A DNA stretch of 64,000 bases from Aromatoleum evansii (lineage in GTDB: Bacteria; Pseudomonadota; Gammaproteobacteria; Burkholderiales; Rhodocyclaceae): the NCBI RefSeq assembly GCF_012910805.1, contig NZ_WTVK01000032.1:1-64000 (forward strand), given 5' to 3'. Below, piece after piece: positions 50,207 to 61,094 of the stretch. Below the pieces are notes generated by a model. The model ran no database searches. It saw only the letters and a program-made list of their open reading frames with translations, and was not told where the DNA came from. The translations under genes were made by a program, and so were the position numbers. Numbering within the stretch: the stretch's first letter is position 1; the number at the start of each line of letters is the position of its first letter.

Positions 50207-50997
50207 ACGGCCTGCTGAACTTCATCCGCCGCTTGGGCGCAATGGCGGTCGAGGGGGTGTGGCGCATCGGTTTCGCCGCACGCTTCTTCATGCTGCTGCT
50301 GCGCCATTCGGGGCAATCGTTGACCCGCATCCACCTGACGGTGCGCGAGATCTACTTCAGCGGGGTGCTGTCGCTGCTGATCATCGTCGTCTCGGGCCTC
50401 TTCGTCGGCATGGTGCTGGGCCTGCAGGGCTACGAGACGCTGCAGCGCTACGGTTCGGGCGATGCGCTGGGCGTGCTGGTGTCGCTGTCGCTGACGCGCG
50501 AGCTCGGCCCGGTCGTCGCGGGGCTCCTCTTCGCCAGCCGCGCCGGCCTCGCCGTGACCGCGGAGATCGGCCTGATGAAGACCACCGAGCAGCTCGATGC
50601 GATGGACATGATGGCGGTCAATCCCATCGCCCGCGTCGTCGCGCCGCGCTTCTGGGGCGGCGTGATTTCGATGCCGCTGCTGGCCGCGCTGTTCTCCGCG
50701 ATGGGCGTGTTCGGCGGCTGGCTGATCGGTGTCGTGTTCATCGGTGTCGATGACGGCGCATTCTGGTCGCAGATGCAGGCGGCCGTGGATTTCCGCTTCG
50801 ACATCATGAACGGCGTGATCAAGAGCTTCGTGTTCGGCGCGACGGTTGCGCTGATCGCCGTGTTCGAGGGCTACGACTGCACGCCGACCGCCGAGGGGCT
50901 GTCGCGGGCGATCACCCGCACCGTCGTGACCTCCGCGCTGGCGATCCTGGCGCTCGATTTCGTGCTTACATCTCTTATGTTCCGAGGGCAGTCATGA
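50203..50997 (+). CDS. mlaE: Phospholipid ABC transporter permease MlaE
   Basis: Permease (264 residues, about five to six membrane segments) of the Mla complex. GLQGYETLQRYGSGDALG and the EXE motif region ELGPVVAGLLFASRAGLAVTAEIG are family signatures. The ATG at 50203 overlaps the mlaF stop; the stop overlaps the mlaD start, so translation is coupled along the operon. Confidence 0.96.
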   Translation: MNGLLNFIRRLGAMAVEGVWRIGFAARFFMLLLRHSGQSLTRIHLTVREIYFSGVLSLLIIVVSGLFVGMVLGLQGYETLQRYGSGDALGVLVSLSLTRELGPVVAGLLFASRAGLAVTAEIGLMKTTEQLDAMDMMAVNPIARVVAPRFWGGVISMPLLAALFSAMGVFGGWLIGVVFIGVDDGAFWSQMQAAVDFRFDIMNGVIKSFVFGATVALIAVFEGYDCTPTAEGLSRAITRTVVTSALAILALDFVLTSLMFRGQS

Positions 50998-51467
50998 GGC
51001 GTACAACGCTCGACCTGTGGGTCGGTTTCTTCGTGATCATCGGCATGGCCGCGCTGATGTTCCTCGCGTTCAAGGTCGGCAATCTGGGGGCTGCCAACGG
51101 CGGCGAGACCTATCTCGTGAGCGGACAGTTCGACAACATCGGCGGCCTGAAAGTGAGGGCGCCGGTGAAGAGTGCCGGTGTCGTCGTCGGCCGCGTCAAG
51201 GAGATCCGCTTCGACTCCAAGACCTATCGCGCCGTCGTCTCCCTGTCGCTCGATGCGAGCTACCAGTTCCCGCGCGACACGATTGCGACCATCCTGACCT
51301 CCGGCCTGCTCGGCGAGCAGTATGTCGGCCTCGAGCCGGGGGGCGACGAGGCGATGCTGAAGAGCGGCGACGCGCTGCAGATCACCCAGTCGGCGGTCGT
51401 GCTGGAGAAGCTCATCGGCCAGTTCATGTTCGACAAGGCTGCCGAAGGGTCGGCGCCGGCGAACTGA
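50994..51467 (+). CDS. mlaD: Phospholipid-binding MCE protein MlaD
   Basis: A 157-residue inner-membrane anchored MCE-domain protein. One membrane segment (about 8-27) is followed by the MCE domain with FDNIGGLKVRAPVKSAGVVV and LLGEQYVGLEPG. MlaD forms a hexameric ring through which lipid passes between MlaC and MlaFE. Confidence 0.96.
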   Translation: MRRTTLDLWVGFFVIIGMAALMFLAFKVGNLGAANGGETYLVSGQFDNIGGLKVRAPVKSAGVVVGRVKEIRFDSKTYRAVVSLSLDASYQFPRDTIATILTSGLLGEQYVGLEPGGDEAMLKSGDALQITQSAVVLEKLIGQFMFDKAAEGSAPAN

Positions 51468-51495
51468 TCCGGTTGCGCGCAATCTGAATCCCATA

Positions 51496-52272
51496 ATGAA
51501 AAAGAAGACCTCCCCCAAGCTCGTGAAGGCGCTCGCCCTTGCGTCCGCCTGTTTCGCGCTGGCCGGCTGCACCGCGCGCGTCGCCAATCCGGACGATCCG
51601 CTCGAAAGCTACAACCGCGCGATGTTCACCTTCAACGAGAAGGTCGACCAAGCCGCGATCGAACCCGTCGCCAAGGCCTACGACAAGGTCACGCCGCTGC
51701 CGGTGCGCACCGGCGTCGGCAACTTCTTCGGCAACGTCGGCGACGTGTGGATCGGCGGCAACAACCTGTTGCAGGGCAAATTCGCGGATGGCCTGAGCGA
51801 CCTGCTACGCTTCGCGATCAACTCGACGGTCGGCATCCTCGGCTTCTTCGATGTTGCCAGCGAGCTCGATCTGCCCAAGCACGACGAGGATTTCGGTCAG
51901 ACCCTGGGCTGGTGGGGTGTGGGTGAAGGCGCCTACTTCGTGGTGCCCTTCTTCGGCCCCCGCACCGTCCGCGATGCCGCGGTATTGCCGATCGACCTGT
52001 ACGGCGACGACGTGTGGGGCATCCGGGATGTCCCGACGCGCAACAGCCTCACGGCACTGCGTCTCGTGCATGCACGCGCCAACCTGCTCGGCATCGACAA
52101 GACGCTCGAGGAAGGCACGCTGGACAAGTATGCGTATGCGCGCGATTTCTACCTGCAGCAGCGCCGCTACCGCGTGTTCGACGGCAATCCGCCGCTCGAG
52201 GAGATCGATTTCAACGGCGCCCGCAGGCAGCAGGATGACGCCGAGCTGCTGGCGGAAAGCGGCGCGCAATAA
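51496..52272 (+). CDS. mlaA: Outer-membrane lipoprotein MlaA (VacJ)
   Basis: A 258-residue lipoprotein with lipobox LAGC (Cys25). The mature part begins DDPLESYNRAMFTFNEKVDQ and has the VacJ hallmarks FFGPRTVRDA and the helix-donut residues. It removes phospholipids from the outer leaflet of the outer membrane and hands them to MlaC. Placing mlaA inside the operon is usual outside enterobacteria. Confidence 0.95.
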   Translation: MKKKTSPKLVKALALASACFALAGCTARVANPDDPLESYNRAMFTFNEKVDQAAIEPVAKAYDKVTPLPVRTGVGNFFGNVGDVWIGGNNLLQGKFADGLSDLLRFAINSTVGILGFFDVASELDLPKHDEDFGQTLGWWGVGEGAYFVVPFFGPRTVRDAAVLPIDLYGDDVWGIRDVPTRNSLTALRLVHARANLLGIDKTLEEGTLDKYAYARDFYLQQRRYRVFDGNPPLEEIDFNGARRQQDDAELLAESGAQ

Positions 52273-52329
52273 GTGTTTGAAGGACAACAGGGGCCCGCGC
52301 ATGGTCGCCGGAGTCCCCGAGGAGTGATG

Positions 52330-52950
52330 ATGAAGAAGTTCCTGCTTTCCCTGTGTCTGATGTTCGCGGTGCTGCCGGCGTTTGCGGGCGACGCGCCCAA
52401 GGCGCCCGATGCGCTCGTGCGCGAGGTGAGCGACGATGTCCTGACCATCGTGCGTCAGGACAAGGCGATCCAGTCCGGCGACACGCGCCGTGTGATCGAC
52501 CTGGTCGAGGAAAAGGTCCTCCCGCATTTCAACTTCCGCCGCATGACCATGCTGGCGGTGGGCAAGGACTGGCGCCAGGCAAGCCCCGAGCAGCAGGGCA
52601 AGCTCGTCGAGGCCTTCCGCACCCTGCTCGTGCGCACCTATTCCAACGCGCTGACGCAGTATCGCGACCAGACCATCGGCTACAAGCCCGCCAAGTTCGG
52701 CGAGGCCGACACCTCGGTGCGCGTGCAGACCGAAGTCCGCCAGGCCGGCGCGCAGCCGATCAACATCGACTACACGCTCGAAAAGACCGCCGAAGGCTGG
52801 AAGGTCTTCGACGTGGTCGTCGCCGGCGTGAGCCTCGTGACCAACTACCGCGGCACCTTCGCCCAGGAGATCCGCAGCGGTGGCGTGGATGGCCTGATCA
52901 AGTCGCTGGAGCAGAAGAACCGCGACCTCGCCGCGCCGGCACGTACATGA
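52330..52950 (+). CDS. mlaC: Periplasmic phospholipid-binding protein MlaC
   Basis: A 206-residue periplasmic carrier that shuttles phospholipid between MlaA and MlaD. Signal peptide ends PAFAG. Family motifs are LPHFNFRRMTMLAVGKDWR and VNYRGTF-like TNYRGTFAQEI. GAGGAG lies five bases before the ATG at 52330; an adjacent ATG at 52327 is possible. The stop overlaps mlaB. Confidence 0.95.
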   Translation: MKKFLLSLCLMFAVLPAFAGDAPKAPDALVREVSDDVLTIVRQDKAIQSGDTRRVIDLVEEKVLPHFNFRRMTMLAVGKDWRQASPEQQGKLVEAFRTLLVRTYSNALTQYRDQTIGYKPAKFGEADTSVRVQTEVRQAGAQPINIDYTLEKTAEGWKVFDVVVAGVSLVTNYRGTFAQEIRSGGVDGLIKSLEQKNRDLAAPART

Positions 52951-53231
52951 GCGCCGCTTCGGGCAAGGTCCTCGCCATCGACGGCGAGCTGACGATGGCG
53001 ACGGCCGCGCAGTGGATCGAGCGCGGTCGCGCACAGGCACGCACGGAGGATCTCGTCGTCGACCTGTCCGGCGTCACCGCAGCGGATTCGTCCGCGCTGG
53101 CACTGCTGTTCGACTGGATGCGCGTTGCCCGCGCGAGCGGGAACAAGGTTCGCCAGACCGGCATGCCGGCGGGGATGCGCAGCCTTGCGACGCTCTACGG
53201 TGTCGACGAGTTGCTGCCCGCCGACGCCTGA
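52947..53231 (+). CDS. mlaB: STAS-domain protein MlaB
   Basis: A 94-residue STAS-domain protein that binds and stabilises MlaF in the Mla complex. Strands and the serine region LSGVTAADSSALALLFDWM are in the right place. It overlaps mlaC by four bases and completes the mlaFEDACB order. Confidence 0.92.
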   Translation: MSAASGKVLAIDGELTMATAAQWIERGRAQARTEDLVVDLSGVTAADSSALALLFDWMRVARASGNKVRQTGMPAGMRSLATLYGVDELLPADA

Positions 53232-53244
53232 GCCGCTGCAGTCG

Positions 53245-54141
53245 ATGACTACACCCGCAATACGGATTGTTTCGGCGACCAAGCGCTATGCTTCCCTCCA
53301 GGCGCTCGCCGGCGTCGACCTCGAAGTCGCGCAGGGCGAGTTCTTCGGCCTGCTCGGGCCCAACGGCGCAGGCAAGACGACGCTGATCTCGGCCCTCTCG
53401 GGGCTGGTGCGCCCGGATGGCGGGATCTTCGAGATCATGGGCCACAACGTCGTCTCTGATTACCGCAATGCCCGGCGCAACCTCGGCGTCGTGCCGCAGG
53501 AGCTGGTCTTCGATCCCTTCTTCTCGGTGCGCGAGCTGCTGCGCATCCAGTCGGGCTACTTCGGCATCCGCAACAACGACGACTGGATCGACGAGATCCT
53601 CGCGAGCCTCGACCTGACCGCCAAGGCCGGCGCCAACATGCGCATGCTCTCGGGCGGCATGAAGCGGCGCGTGCTCGTTGCGCAGGCGCTCGTGCATCGT
53701 CCGCCGGTGATCGTGCTCGACGAGCCGACCGCGGGCGTCGACGTCGAATTGCGGCAGGGCTTGTGGCAGTTCATCCGCAAGCTCAACCGTGACGGCCACA
53801 CCATCGTGCTGACCACGCACTACCTCGAGGAGGCCGAAACGCTGTGCGGTCGCATCGCGATGCTGAAATCCGGCAAGGTCGTCGCGCTGGACACCACGGA
53901 GAACCTGCTGCGGCGTTTCGCGAGCCACTCGCTCGGTGTCCGCCTGGAGAACCCCGAGATGGCCGCCGCACTCGGCGGAACGCTTGCGGTGGGCGGATGG
54001 GCCAATTTCCCGCTCGAGCGCTACGAGGATCTCGAGCCGCTGCTCGCGCGGCTGCGCGAGGCGGGGGCAAGGATCCTCGAGCTGCGTCTCGGTGAGGCGG
54101 ACCTCGAGCGCGTGTTCGTGGAGGTCATGAATCGTGCATGA
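53245..54141 (+). CDS. ABC transporter ATP-binding protein, YadG-like
   Basis: A 298-residue ABC ATPase: Walker A GPNGAGKTT, signature LSGGMKRR, Walker B VIVLDEPTAGVD and H-loop LTTHYLEEAE. The C-terminal extension is about 70 residues. It is 13 bases after mlaB and overlaps the permease gene. YadGH-type exporters have no firmly assigned substrate; location between mla and murA is conserved in many betaproteobacteria and suggests an envelope role. Confidence 0.88.
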   Translation: MTTPAIRIVSATKRYASLQALAGVDLEVAQGEFFGLLGPNGAGKTTLISALSGLVRPDGGIFEIMGHNVVSDYRNARRNLGVVPQELVFDPFFSVRELLRIQSGYFGIRNNDDWIDEILASLDLTAKAGANMRMLSGGMKRRVLVAQALVHRPPVIVLDEPTAGVDVELRQGLWQFIRKLNRDGHTIVLTTHYLEEAETLCGRIAMLKSGKVVALDTTENLLRRFASHSLGVRLENPEMAAALGGTLAVGGWANFPLERYEDLEPLLARLREAGARILELRLGEADLERVFVEVMNRA

Positions 54142-54901
54142 CCGCCTGATCGGATTCCGCACGCTGCTGTACAAGGAAGTGCTGCGCTTCTGGAAGGTGA
54201 GCTTCCAGACCGTCGGCGCGCCGGTGCTCAATGCGCTGCTCTACCTGCTGATCTTCTCGCATGTGCTTGACCGACACGTGACGGTCTATGGCGACGTCGC
54301 CTACACCGCCTTCCTCGTGCCTGGGCTGGTGATGATGTCGCTGCTGCAGAACGCCTTCGCCAACAGCTCCTCGTCGCTGATCCAGAGCAAGATCACCGGC
54401 AACATCATCTTCGTGCTGCTGCCGCCGCTGTCCTACCGCGAGTTCTATGCCGCCTACGTGATTGCGTCGGTGCTGCGAGGGCTGTTCGTCGGCTGCGGGG
54501 TGTTGCTCGTGTCCTTCCTCTTCGTCGAGCTGCCGCTGGCGGCGCCGGGCTGGATCTTCGCGTTCGGTCTCATGGGGGGCGCGATCCTCGGTTCGCTGGG
54601 CGTCATCGCGGGTATCTGGGCGGACAAGTTCGACCAGCTCGCGGGCTTCCAGAACTTCCTGATCATGCCGCTGACGATGCTGTCCGGCGTGTTCTACTCG
54701 ATCCACTCGCTGCCGGCGTTCTGGCAGAAGGTCTCGCACATCAATCCGTTCTTCTTCATGATCGACGGTTTCCGCTACGGCTTCTTCGGCCAGTCCGACG
54801 TTTCGCCGTGGCTGAGCCTTGCGGTCGTGGGTGTCTGTTTCGTGTTCCTCGCAGTGCTGACCCTGGCGATGCTCGCCCGGGGCTACAAGCTGCGGGCTTG
54901 A
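54134..54901 (+). CDS. ABC-2 type permease, YadH-like
   Basis: A 255-residue membrane protein with six hydrophobic segments, the ABC-2 permease partner of the ATPase encoded just upstream. It starts at GTG 54134 or ATG 54127-54138 in the overlap; GTG 54134 gives MHDRLIGFRTLLYKEVLRFW, the usual N-terminus. LPLTMLSGVFYSIHSLPAFW is a recognisable ABC-2 feature. Confidence 0.88.
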   Translation: MHDRLIGFRTLLYKEVLRFWKVSFQTVGAPVLNALLYLLIFSHVLDRHVTVYGDVAYTAFLVPGLVMMSLLQNAFANSSSSLIQSKITGNIIFVLLPPLSYREFYAAYVIASVLRGLFVGCGVLLVSFLFVELPLAAPGWIFAFGLMGGAILGSLGVIAGIWADKFDQLAGFQNFLIMPLTMLSGVFYSIHSLPAFWQKVSHINPFFFMIDGFRYGFFGQSDVSPWLSLAVVGVCFVFLAVLTLAMLARGYKLRA

Positions 54902-54907
54902 GGGTAG

Positions 54908-56443
<1,536 letters not shown>

Positions 56444-56482
56444 TCGCGGGGGCGTCGGCCGCTGTGCCGGCGCCCGCATGTC

Positions 56483-56890
56483 TTATAGGTCGAAGCGACC
56501 CGCAGCCTCGGGCTGCCAGGTCACGCCAAGCACTTCGAGCCGGATCGGCTGCTTCTCCGAATTTTCCCAGTCGATCGCTTGGCCGACCGACAGGCCCAGC
56601 AGGGCGCTGCCGGCCGGCGTGAAGACCGACACCTTCCCTCCGTCCGGTGCTGCGTCACCGGGGTAGACCAGCGTCAGCTCGTGCTCGCGGCCGCCGGGCA
56701 GTTCGCGGAAGCGCGCGCGGCTGTTCATCGTGATGACGTTGGCCGGCATGTCCTGGGGTTCGCGCACATCGGCGCGCGCGAGTTCGTCGCGCAGACCGTT
56801 GAGGTCGCTGCGGTTGCGGGCGGCCGGTGCGGCCAGCAGCCCCTCGAGGCGATCGAGGTCCTGCGAGGAGATCACGATTTCGGGTTTCAT
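56483..56890 (-). CDS. rnk: Nucleoside diphosphate kinase regulator Rnk
   Basis: A 135-residue GreA-like protein of the Rnk group: a short N-terminal helical region and a C-terminal FKBP-like domain with [20 protein letters not shown] and [15 protein letters not shown]. Rnk binds RNA polymerase near the secondary channel. Start at 56890 gives [18 protein letters not shown], the family N-terminus. It converges on murA, with an intrinsic terminator just 33 bases upstream of its start codon. Confidence 0.9.
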   Translation of the reverse strand: MKPEIVISSQDLDRLEGLLAAPAARNRSDLNGLRDELARADVREPQDMPANVITMNSRARFRELPGGREHELTLVYPGDAAPDGGKVSVFTPAGSALLGLSVGQAIDWENSEKQPIRLEVLGVTWQPEAAGRFDL

Positions 56891-56922
56891 GGCGTTTCGA
56901 CTCCGTGCTTCGCGCAAAAAGT

Positions 56923-56953
56923 AAAAAAGGCCGAACCGCAGCGCGGTTCAGCC
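56923..56953 (-). terminator. Intrinsic terminator upstream of rnk
   Basis: On the minus strand GGCTGAACCGC and GCGGTTCGGCC form an 11-bp stem (one G-U pair) over a three-base loop, followed by six T residues. Terminator strength is good. It faces into rnk rather than away from a gene, so it either blocks leftward read-through or attenuates rnk. Confidence 0.75.
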
Positions 56954-57022
56954 AGTCGCTGAAGGCTAACAGAAGGGCGGGCGGGTTACAATGTCGGCCC
57001 GATTCTTCCCGAGGCGCCCTTC

Positions 57023-57664
57023 GTGTCCAGCATCACCCTCGCCCTGTCCAAGGGCCGCATCTTCGAGGAAACGCTGCCCCTGCTCGCGGCGGCGGGCATT
57101 ACCCCGACCGACAACCCCGAGACCTCGCGCAAGCTAATCATCGGCACGAACCGTCCGGACGTGCGCCTGGTGATCGTGCGTGCGACCGACACGCCGACCT
57201 ACGTCCAGTACGGCGCGGCCGACCTCGGTATCGCGGGCAAGGACGTGCTCCTCGAGCATGGCGGGGCCGGGCTGTACCAGCCGCTGGATCTGAATATCGC
57301 GAAGTGCCGCCTGTGCGTCGCGACGCAGAAGGGCTTCGACTACGCCGCTGCGACGCGCCCCGGCGGGCGCATCCGCGTCGCGACCAAGTACATCAACAGC
57401 GCGAAGGCGCATTTCGCCGCGAAGGGCGTGCATGTGGACCTGATCAAGCTGTACGGCTCGATGGAGCTCGCACCGCTGGTGGGGCTTGCCGACGCGATCG
57501 TGGACCTCGTGTCGAGCGGCAACACGTTGCGCGCAAACAACCTCGAGGAAGTCGAGGAGATCATGCAGATCAGCTCGCGCCTGGTCGTGAATCAGGCCTC
57601 GCTGAAGCTGAAGCGCGAGCTCATCCAGCCCGTGCTGGACGCCTTCGCCGGAGCCGTCAGATGA
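57023..57664 (+). CDS. hisG: ATP phosphoribosyltransferase, short form
   Basis: First enzyme of histidine biosynthesis. The 213-residue length and absence of the C-terminal regulatory domain make it HisG-short, which needs the regulatory subunit HisZ; no hisZ is in this window. [15 protein letters not shown] and [14 protein letters not shown] are family features. It starts with GTG at 57023. The stop overlaps hisD. Confidence 0.96.
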   Translation: MSSITLALSKGRIFEETLPLLAAAGITPTDNPETSRKLIIGTNRPDVRLVIVRATDTPTYVQYGAADLGIAGKDVLLEHGGAGLYQPLDLNIAKCRLCVATQKGFDYAAATRPGGRIRVATKYINSAKAHFAAKGVHVDLIKLYGSMELAPLVGLADAIVDLVSSGNTLRANNLEEVEEIMQISSRLVVNQASLKLKRELIQPVLDAFAGAVR

Positions 57665-58974
57665 GCGATTCGAACCGCCTGATCCGCCGCCTCGACGCGC
57701 GCGATCCCGATTTCCTGGCGACGCTCGACGCGCTTCTCGCCTTCGAAGGCAGCGCGGATGCGCGCATCGACGCGGCTGTCACCGAGATTTTGAGTGCCGT
57801 GCGCACCACCGGCGACGCGGCGGTCATCGAATACACCCGGCGCTTCGACCGCCTCGACGTCAAGTCGATGGCCGGGCTGGAGTTGCCGAAGTCCGAATTG
57901 AAGGCGGCGCTCGATGGCCTCACCGTCGAGCAGCGCGAAGCCTTGCGCATCGCCGCCGATCGCGTGCGCCTCTACCACGAGCGCCAGCGTGCCGAGTCCT
58001 GGGACTACGTCGAAGCCGACGGCACGCGTCTCGGCCAGAAGGTCACGCCGCTCGATCGCGTCGGCCTGTACGTGCCCGGCGGGCGCGCGTCCTACCCCAG
58101 CTCGGTGCTGATGAACGCCGTGCCGGCCAAGGTCGCCGGCGTCGGCGAGCTGATCATGGTCGTGCCGACCCCCAACGGCGAGAAGAATCCGCTGGTGCTG
58201 GCCGCTGCCGCGATCACCGGCGTCGATCGCGTGTTCACGATCGGTGGCGCCCAGGCCGTGGCCGCACTCGCCTACGGCACGCAGACCCTGCCGCAGGTCG
58301 ACAAGATCGTCGGGCCGGGCAACGCCTATGTCGCGGAGGCCAAGCGCCGCGTCTTCGGCACGGTCGGCATCGACATGGTCGCCGGCCCCTCGGAGGTGCT
58401 CGTCATCTCCGACGGCAGCGGCCATTCCGACTGGGTCGCGATGGACCTCTTTGCGCAGGCCGAGCACGACGAGCTCGCGCAGTCGATCCTGCTGTGCACC
58501 GACTCCGCGTTCATCGATGCGGTCGAGGCCTCGATCGAGCGCCTGCTGCCGACGATGCCGCGCCGCGAGACGATCGCCGCGTCGCTCGCGAACCGCGGCG
58601 CGCTGATCCACGTCGCGAGCCTGGAGCAGGCCTGCGCGATCGCGAACCGGATCGCGCCGGAACACCTGGAGCTGTCGCTCGACGAGCCAGAGCCTTGGAT
58701 CGACCGCATCCGCCACGCCGGCGCGATCTTCGTCGGCCACTGGTCGGTCGAGGCGCTGGGCGACTACTGCGCCGGCCCCAACCACGTGCTGCCGACCATG
58801 CGCAGCGCGCGCTTCTCGTCGCCGCTGGGCGTGTATGACTTCCAGAAGCGCACCAGCATCATCCAGATCTCGGAAGCGGGGGCGCAGACGCTGGGGCGCG
58901 TCGCCTCCACGCTCGCCCACGGCGAAGGGCTGCAGGCGCACGCGCGTTCGGCGGAGATGCGCTTGCGGGGGTAA
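57661..58974 (+). CDS. hisD: Histidinol dehydrogenase
   Basis: Zinc enzyme catalysing the last two steps of histidine synthesis, 437 residues. [20 protein letters not shown], the Glu-His pair in [14 protein letters not shown]-like [14 protein letters not shown] and the C-terminal VYDFQKRTS are diagnostic. It overlaps hisG by four bases and is the last gene before the REP repeat. Confidence 0.97.
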   Translation: MSDSNRLIRRLDARDPDFLATLDALLAFEGSADARIDAAVTEILSAVRTTGDAAVIEYTRRFDRLDVKSMAGLELPKSELKAALDGLTVEQREALRIAADRVRLYHERQRAESWDYVEADGTRLGQKVTPLDRVGLYVPGGRASYPSSVLMNAVPAKVAGVGELIMVVPTPNGEKNPLVLAAAAITGVDRVFTIGGAQAVAALAYGTQTLPQVDKIVGPGNAYVAEAKRRVFGTVGIDMVAGPSEVLVISDGSGHSDWVAMDLFAQAEHDELAQSILLCTDSAFIDAVEASIERLLPTMPRRETIAASLANRGALIHVASLEQACAIANRIAPEHLELSLDEPEPWIDRIRHAGAIFVGHWSVEALGDYCAGPNHVLPTMRSARFSSPLGVYDFQKRTSIIQISEAGAQTLGRVASTLAHGEGLQAHARSAEMRLRG

Positions 58975-59017
58975 GGACCGCGGCGGGGAGTGTGGTATGG
59001 GAAGTGGGTGGTGTGAA

Positions 59018-59092
59018 GTGGGAGCGGCTTCAGCCGCGAATCGGCGCATGAGCAGGCACGGTCGTCCGATTCGCGGCTGAAGCCGCTCCCAC
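59018..59092. repeat. REP-type inverted repeat, copy 2
   Basis: The 25-bp arms at 59018-59042 and 59068-59092 are identical to those at 10243-10316; the 25-base loop is different. It is located between the convergent hisD and hisC genes. Confidence 0.9.
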
Positions 59093-59170
59093 AGGAAGCT
59101 CCCACAGGAAGCTCCCACAGGAAGCTCCCACAGGAAGCTCCCACAGGAAGCTCCCACAGGAAGCTCCCAC
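59093..59170. repeat. Six perfect 13-bp tandem repeats
   Basis: AGGAAGCTCCCAC is repeated six times without a mismatch. The last eight bases of the unit, GCTCCCAC, equal the right end of the adjoining REP arm, so the array looks like an outgrowth of the REP. GGGAGCTT at 59195-59202 is an inverted partial copy. There are no spacers, so it is not a CRISPR. Confidence 0.95.
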
Positions 59171-59212
59171 AGGGGCCCCTGAGGCCGTCCCCGCGGGAGC
59201 TTCCCGAGCCTG

Positions 59213-60283
59213 CTAGCCGAGAATCTCCCGCAGTGCCCCGATCAGCGCGGCGCACTGCTCGTCCGTGCCTACCGTGATGCGCAGGAACTGCTCGATGCGT
59301 GGCTGGCGGAAGTGGCGCACGATGATCGCGCGCTGGCGCAGTTCCGTGGCGAGTTCGCCCGCGTCGCGCGTCGGGTGCGTCGCGAACACGAAGTTCGCCG
59401 CCGAGGGCAGCACCTCGAAGCCGAGCGACGCGAGGTCCGCAACGAGCTGGCCGCGCGTGCGGATCACCGCCTGGCGCGTGCGCTCGAAATACTCCTCGTC
59501 TTCGATGGCTGCGGTGGCGCCGACGATCGCCAGCCGATCCAGGGGGTAGGAGTTGAAGCTGTCTTTCACGCGCACCAGCGCCTCGATCAGCGCGGGATGG
59601 CCGATCGCGAAGCCCACGCGCAGGCCCGCGAGCGAGCGCGACTTGGAGAAGGTCTGCACCACCAGCAGGTTGGGATAGCGTGCCGTGAGCGGAATTGCCG
59701 ACTCCCCGCCGAAATCCACGTAGGCTTCGTCGACCACGACGACGCACTGCGGGTTGCCGGCCACGATGCGCTCGATCTCGGCGAGCGGCAGCAGGCGCCC
59801 GGTCGGCGCGTTCGGGTTCGGAAAGATGATCCCGCCCGCGGCCTTGCCTTCGGCGGGCAGGTAGTCGTCGGGGCGGATCGCGAGGTTCTCGTCGAGCGCT
59901 ACGGTATCGAACTCGATGCCGTAGAGCCCGCAGTACACGGGGTAGAAGCTGTACGAGATGTCCGGGAAGCGCAGCGGGCGGTCGTGCTTCAGGAGCGCGA
60001 GGAAGGCGTGTGCGAGCACCTCGTCGGAGCCGTTGCCGACGAACACTTCCTGCACCGTGACGCCGTGGCGCGCGGCGATGGCGGCGCGCAGCCGTTCCGA
60101 GGTCGGGTCGGGATAGAGGCGCAGTGCGTCGGATGCCTCGGCACGGATTGCCTCGATCGCCTTCGGCGATGGGCCGTACGGATGCTCGTTGGTGTTGAGC
60201 TTGACCAGGTTGGCGAGCTTGGGCTGTTCGCCCGGGACATAGGGGGTCAGGCCGTGGACGACGGCACTCCAGTATTGGCTCAT
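59213..60283 (-). CDS. hisC: Histidinol-phosphate aminotransferase
   Basis: PLP-dependent aminotransferase of 356 residues, seventh step of histidine synthesis. [13 protein letters not shown] at the N-terminus, NPNAPTG, DEAYVDF and [12 protein letters not shown] (PLP lysine) are clear. It lies inside the his cluster but on the opposite strand to its neighbours, converging on hisD and divergent from hisB, so it needs its own promoter in the region after 60283. Confidence 0.96.
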   Translation of the reverse strand: MSQYWSAVVHGLTPYVPGEQPKLANLVKLNTNEHPYGPSPKAIEAIRAEASDALRLYPDPTSERLRAAIAARHGVTVQEVFVGNGSDEVLAHAFLALLKHDRPLRFPDISYSFYPVYCGLYGIEFDTVALDENLAIRPDDYLPAEGKAAGGIIFPNPNAPTGRLLPLAEIERIVAGNPQCVVVVDEAYVDFGGESAIPLTARYPNLLVVQTFSKSRSLAGLRVGFAIGHPALIEALVRVKDSFNSYPLDRLAIVGATAAIEDEEYFERTRQAVIRTRGQLVADLASLGFEVLPSAANFVFATHPTRDAGELATELRQRAIIVRHFRQPRIEQFLRITVGTDEQCAALIGALREILG

Positions 60284-60346
60284 CGGCGGGTCGGGGCAGG
60301 ATTGTCGGAAGAGGCCCGCGCAGGCCCGGCGGGGCTGCGGCCGGCG

Positions 60347-60377
60347 TTGCGGCGGGACAGTCTGGCGATGGTATCAT
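60347..60377 (+). promoter_or_regulatory. Possible promoter for hisB and downstream his genes
   Basis: TTGCGG (60347-60352) and TATCAT (60372-60377) are 19 bases apart, 76 bases before hisB. Because hisC is inverted, the second half of the his cluster cannot be read from the hisG promoter without crossing an antisense gene, so a promoter here is expected. The match is weak. Confidence 0.35.
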
Positions 60378-60452
60378 GCCCGAGTGTGGCGCCCGAGCAC
60401 GTACGAGCACCCGCTCAACTCCACCCTTCTCGTCAATTCGAAGCAGAATCTC

Positions 60453-61040
60453 ATGCGGCAAGCCGAAGTAACTCGCGACACCCTGGAAACCCGGATCACC
60501 GTCCGCATCGACCTGGACGGCAGCGGCAAGGCCAGTCTCGCCACTGGTGTGCCCTTCTTCGATCACATGCTCGACCAGATCGCCCGCCACGGTGCGATCG
60601 ACCTCGACATCAAGGCGGAGGGCGACACCCACATCGACGACCATCACACCGTCGAGGACGTCGGCATCACCCTCGGGCAGGCTTTCGCGAAGGCGCTCGG
60701 CGACAAGAAAGGCATCTTCCGCTACGGCCACGCCTACGTGCCGCTCGACGAGGCGCTGTCGCGTGTCGTCGTGGACTTTTCCGGCCGCCCGGGACTGCAC
60801 TACTTCGTGAACTACACGCGTGCGCGCATCGGTAATTTCGATGTCGATCTCGCGCGCGAATTCTTCCAGGGCTTCGTCAATCATGCCGGTGTGAGCCTGC
60901 ATATCGACAACCTGCGCGGCGACAACGCCCATCACCAGTGCGAAACCATCTTCAAGGCCTTCGGTCGCGCCTTGCGCATGGCGGCCCAGCGCGACGAGCG
61001 CGCCGCCGGCGTGATTCCCTCGACCAAGGGCGCCCTCTGA
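60453..61040 (+). CDS. hisB: Imidazoleglycerol-phosphate dehydratase
   Basis: A monofunctional 195-residue dehydratase, sixth step of histidine synthesis; the histidinol-phosphatase domain of the enteric fusion is absent. [27 protein letters not shown] and [17 protein letters not shown] carry the manganese histidines. ATG at 60453 follows a possible GTG-rich leader; upstream in-frame codons look non-coding. Confidence 0.97.
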   Translation: MRQAEVTRDTLETRITVRIDLDGSGKASLATGVPFFDHMLDQIARHGAIDLDIKAEGDTHIDDHHTVEDVGITLGQAFAKALGDKKGIFRYGHAYVPLDEALSRVVVDFSGRPGLHYFVNYTRARIGNFDVDLAREFFQGFVNHAGVSLHIDNLRGDNAHHQCETIFKAFGRALRMAAQRDERAAGVIPSTKGAL

Positions 61041-61094
61041 GTTTCCGCCAGATTCCCCGCCAAACCTTCTGATTTTCCTGCGAGCGATTCCGCG

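Noticed and set aside
59093-59170. CRISPR array
   Set aside because: The 13-bp units are contiguous without spacers, and no cas gene is present.
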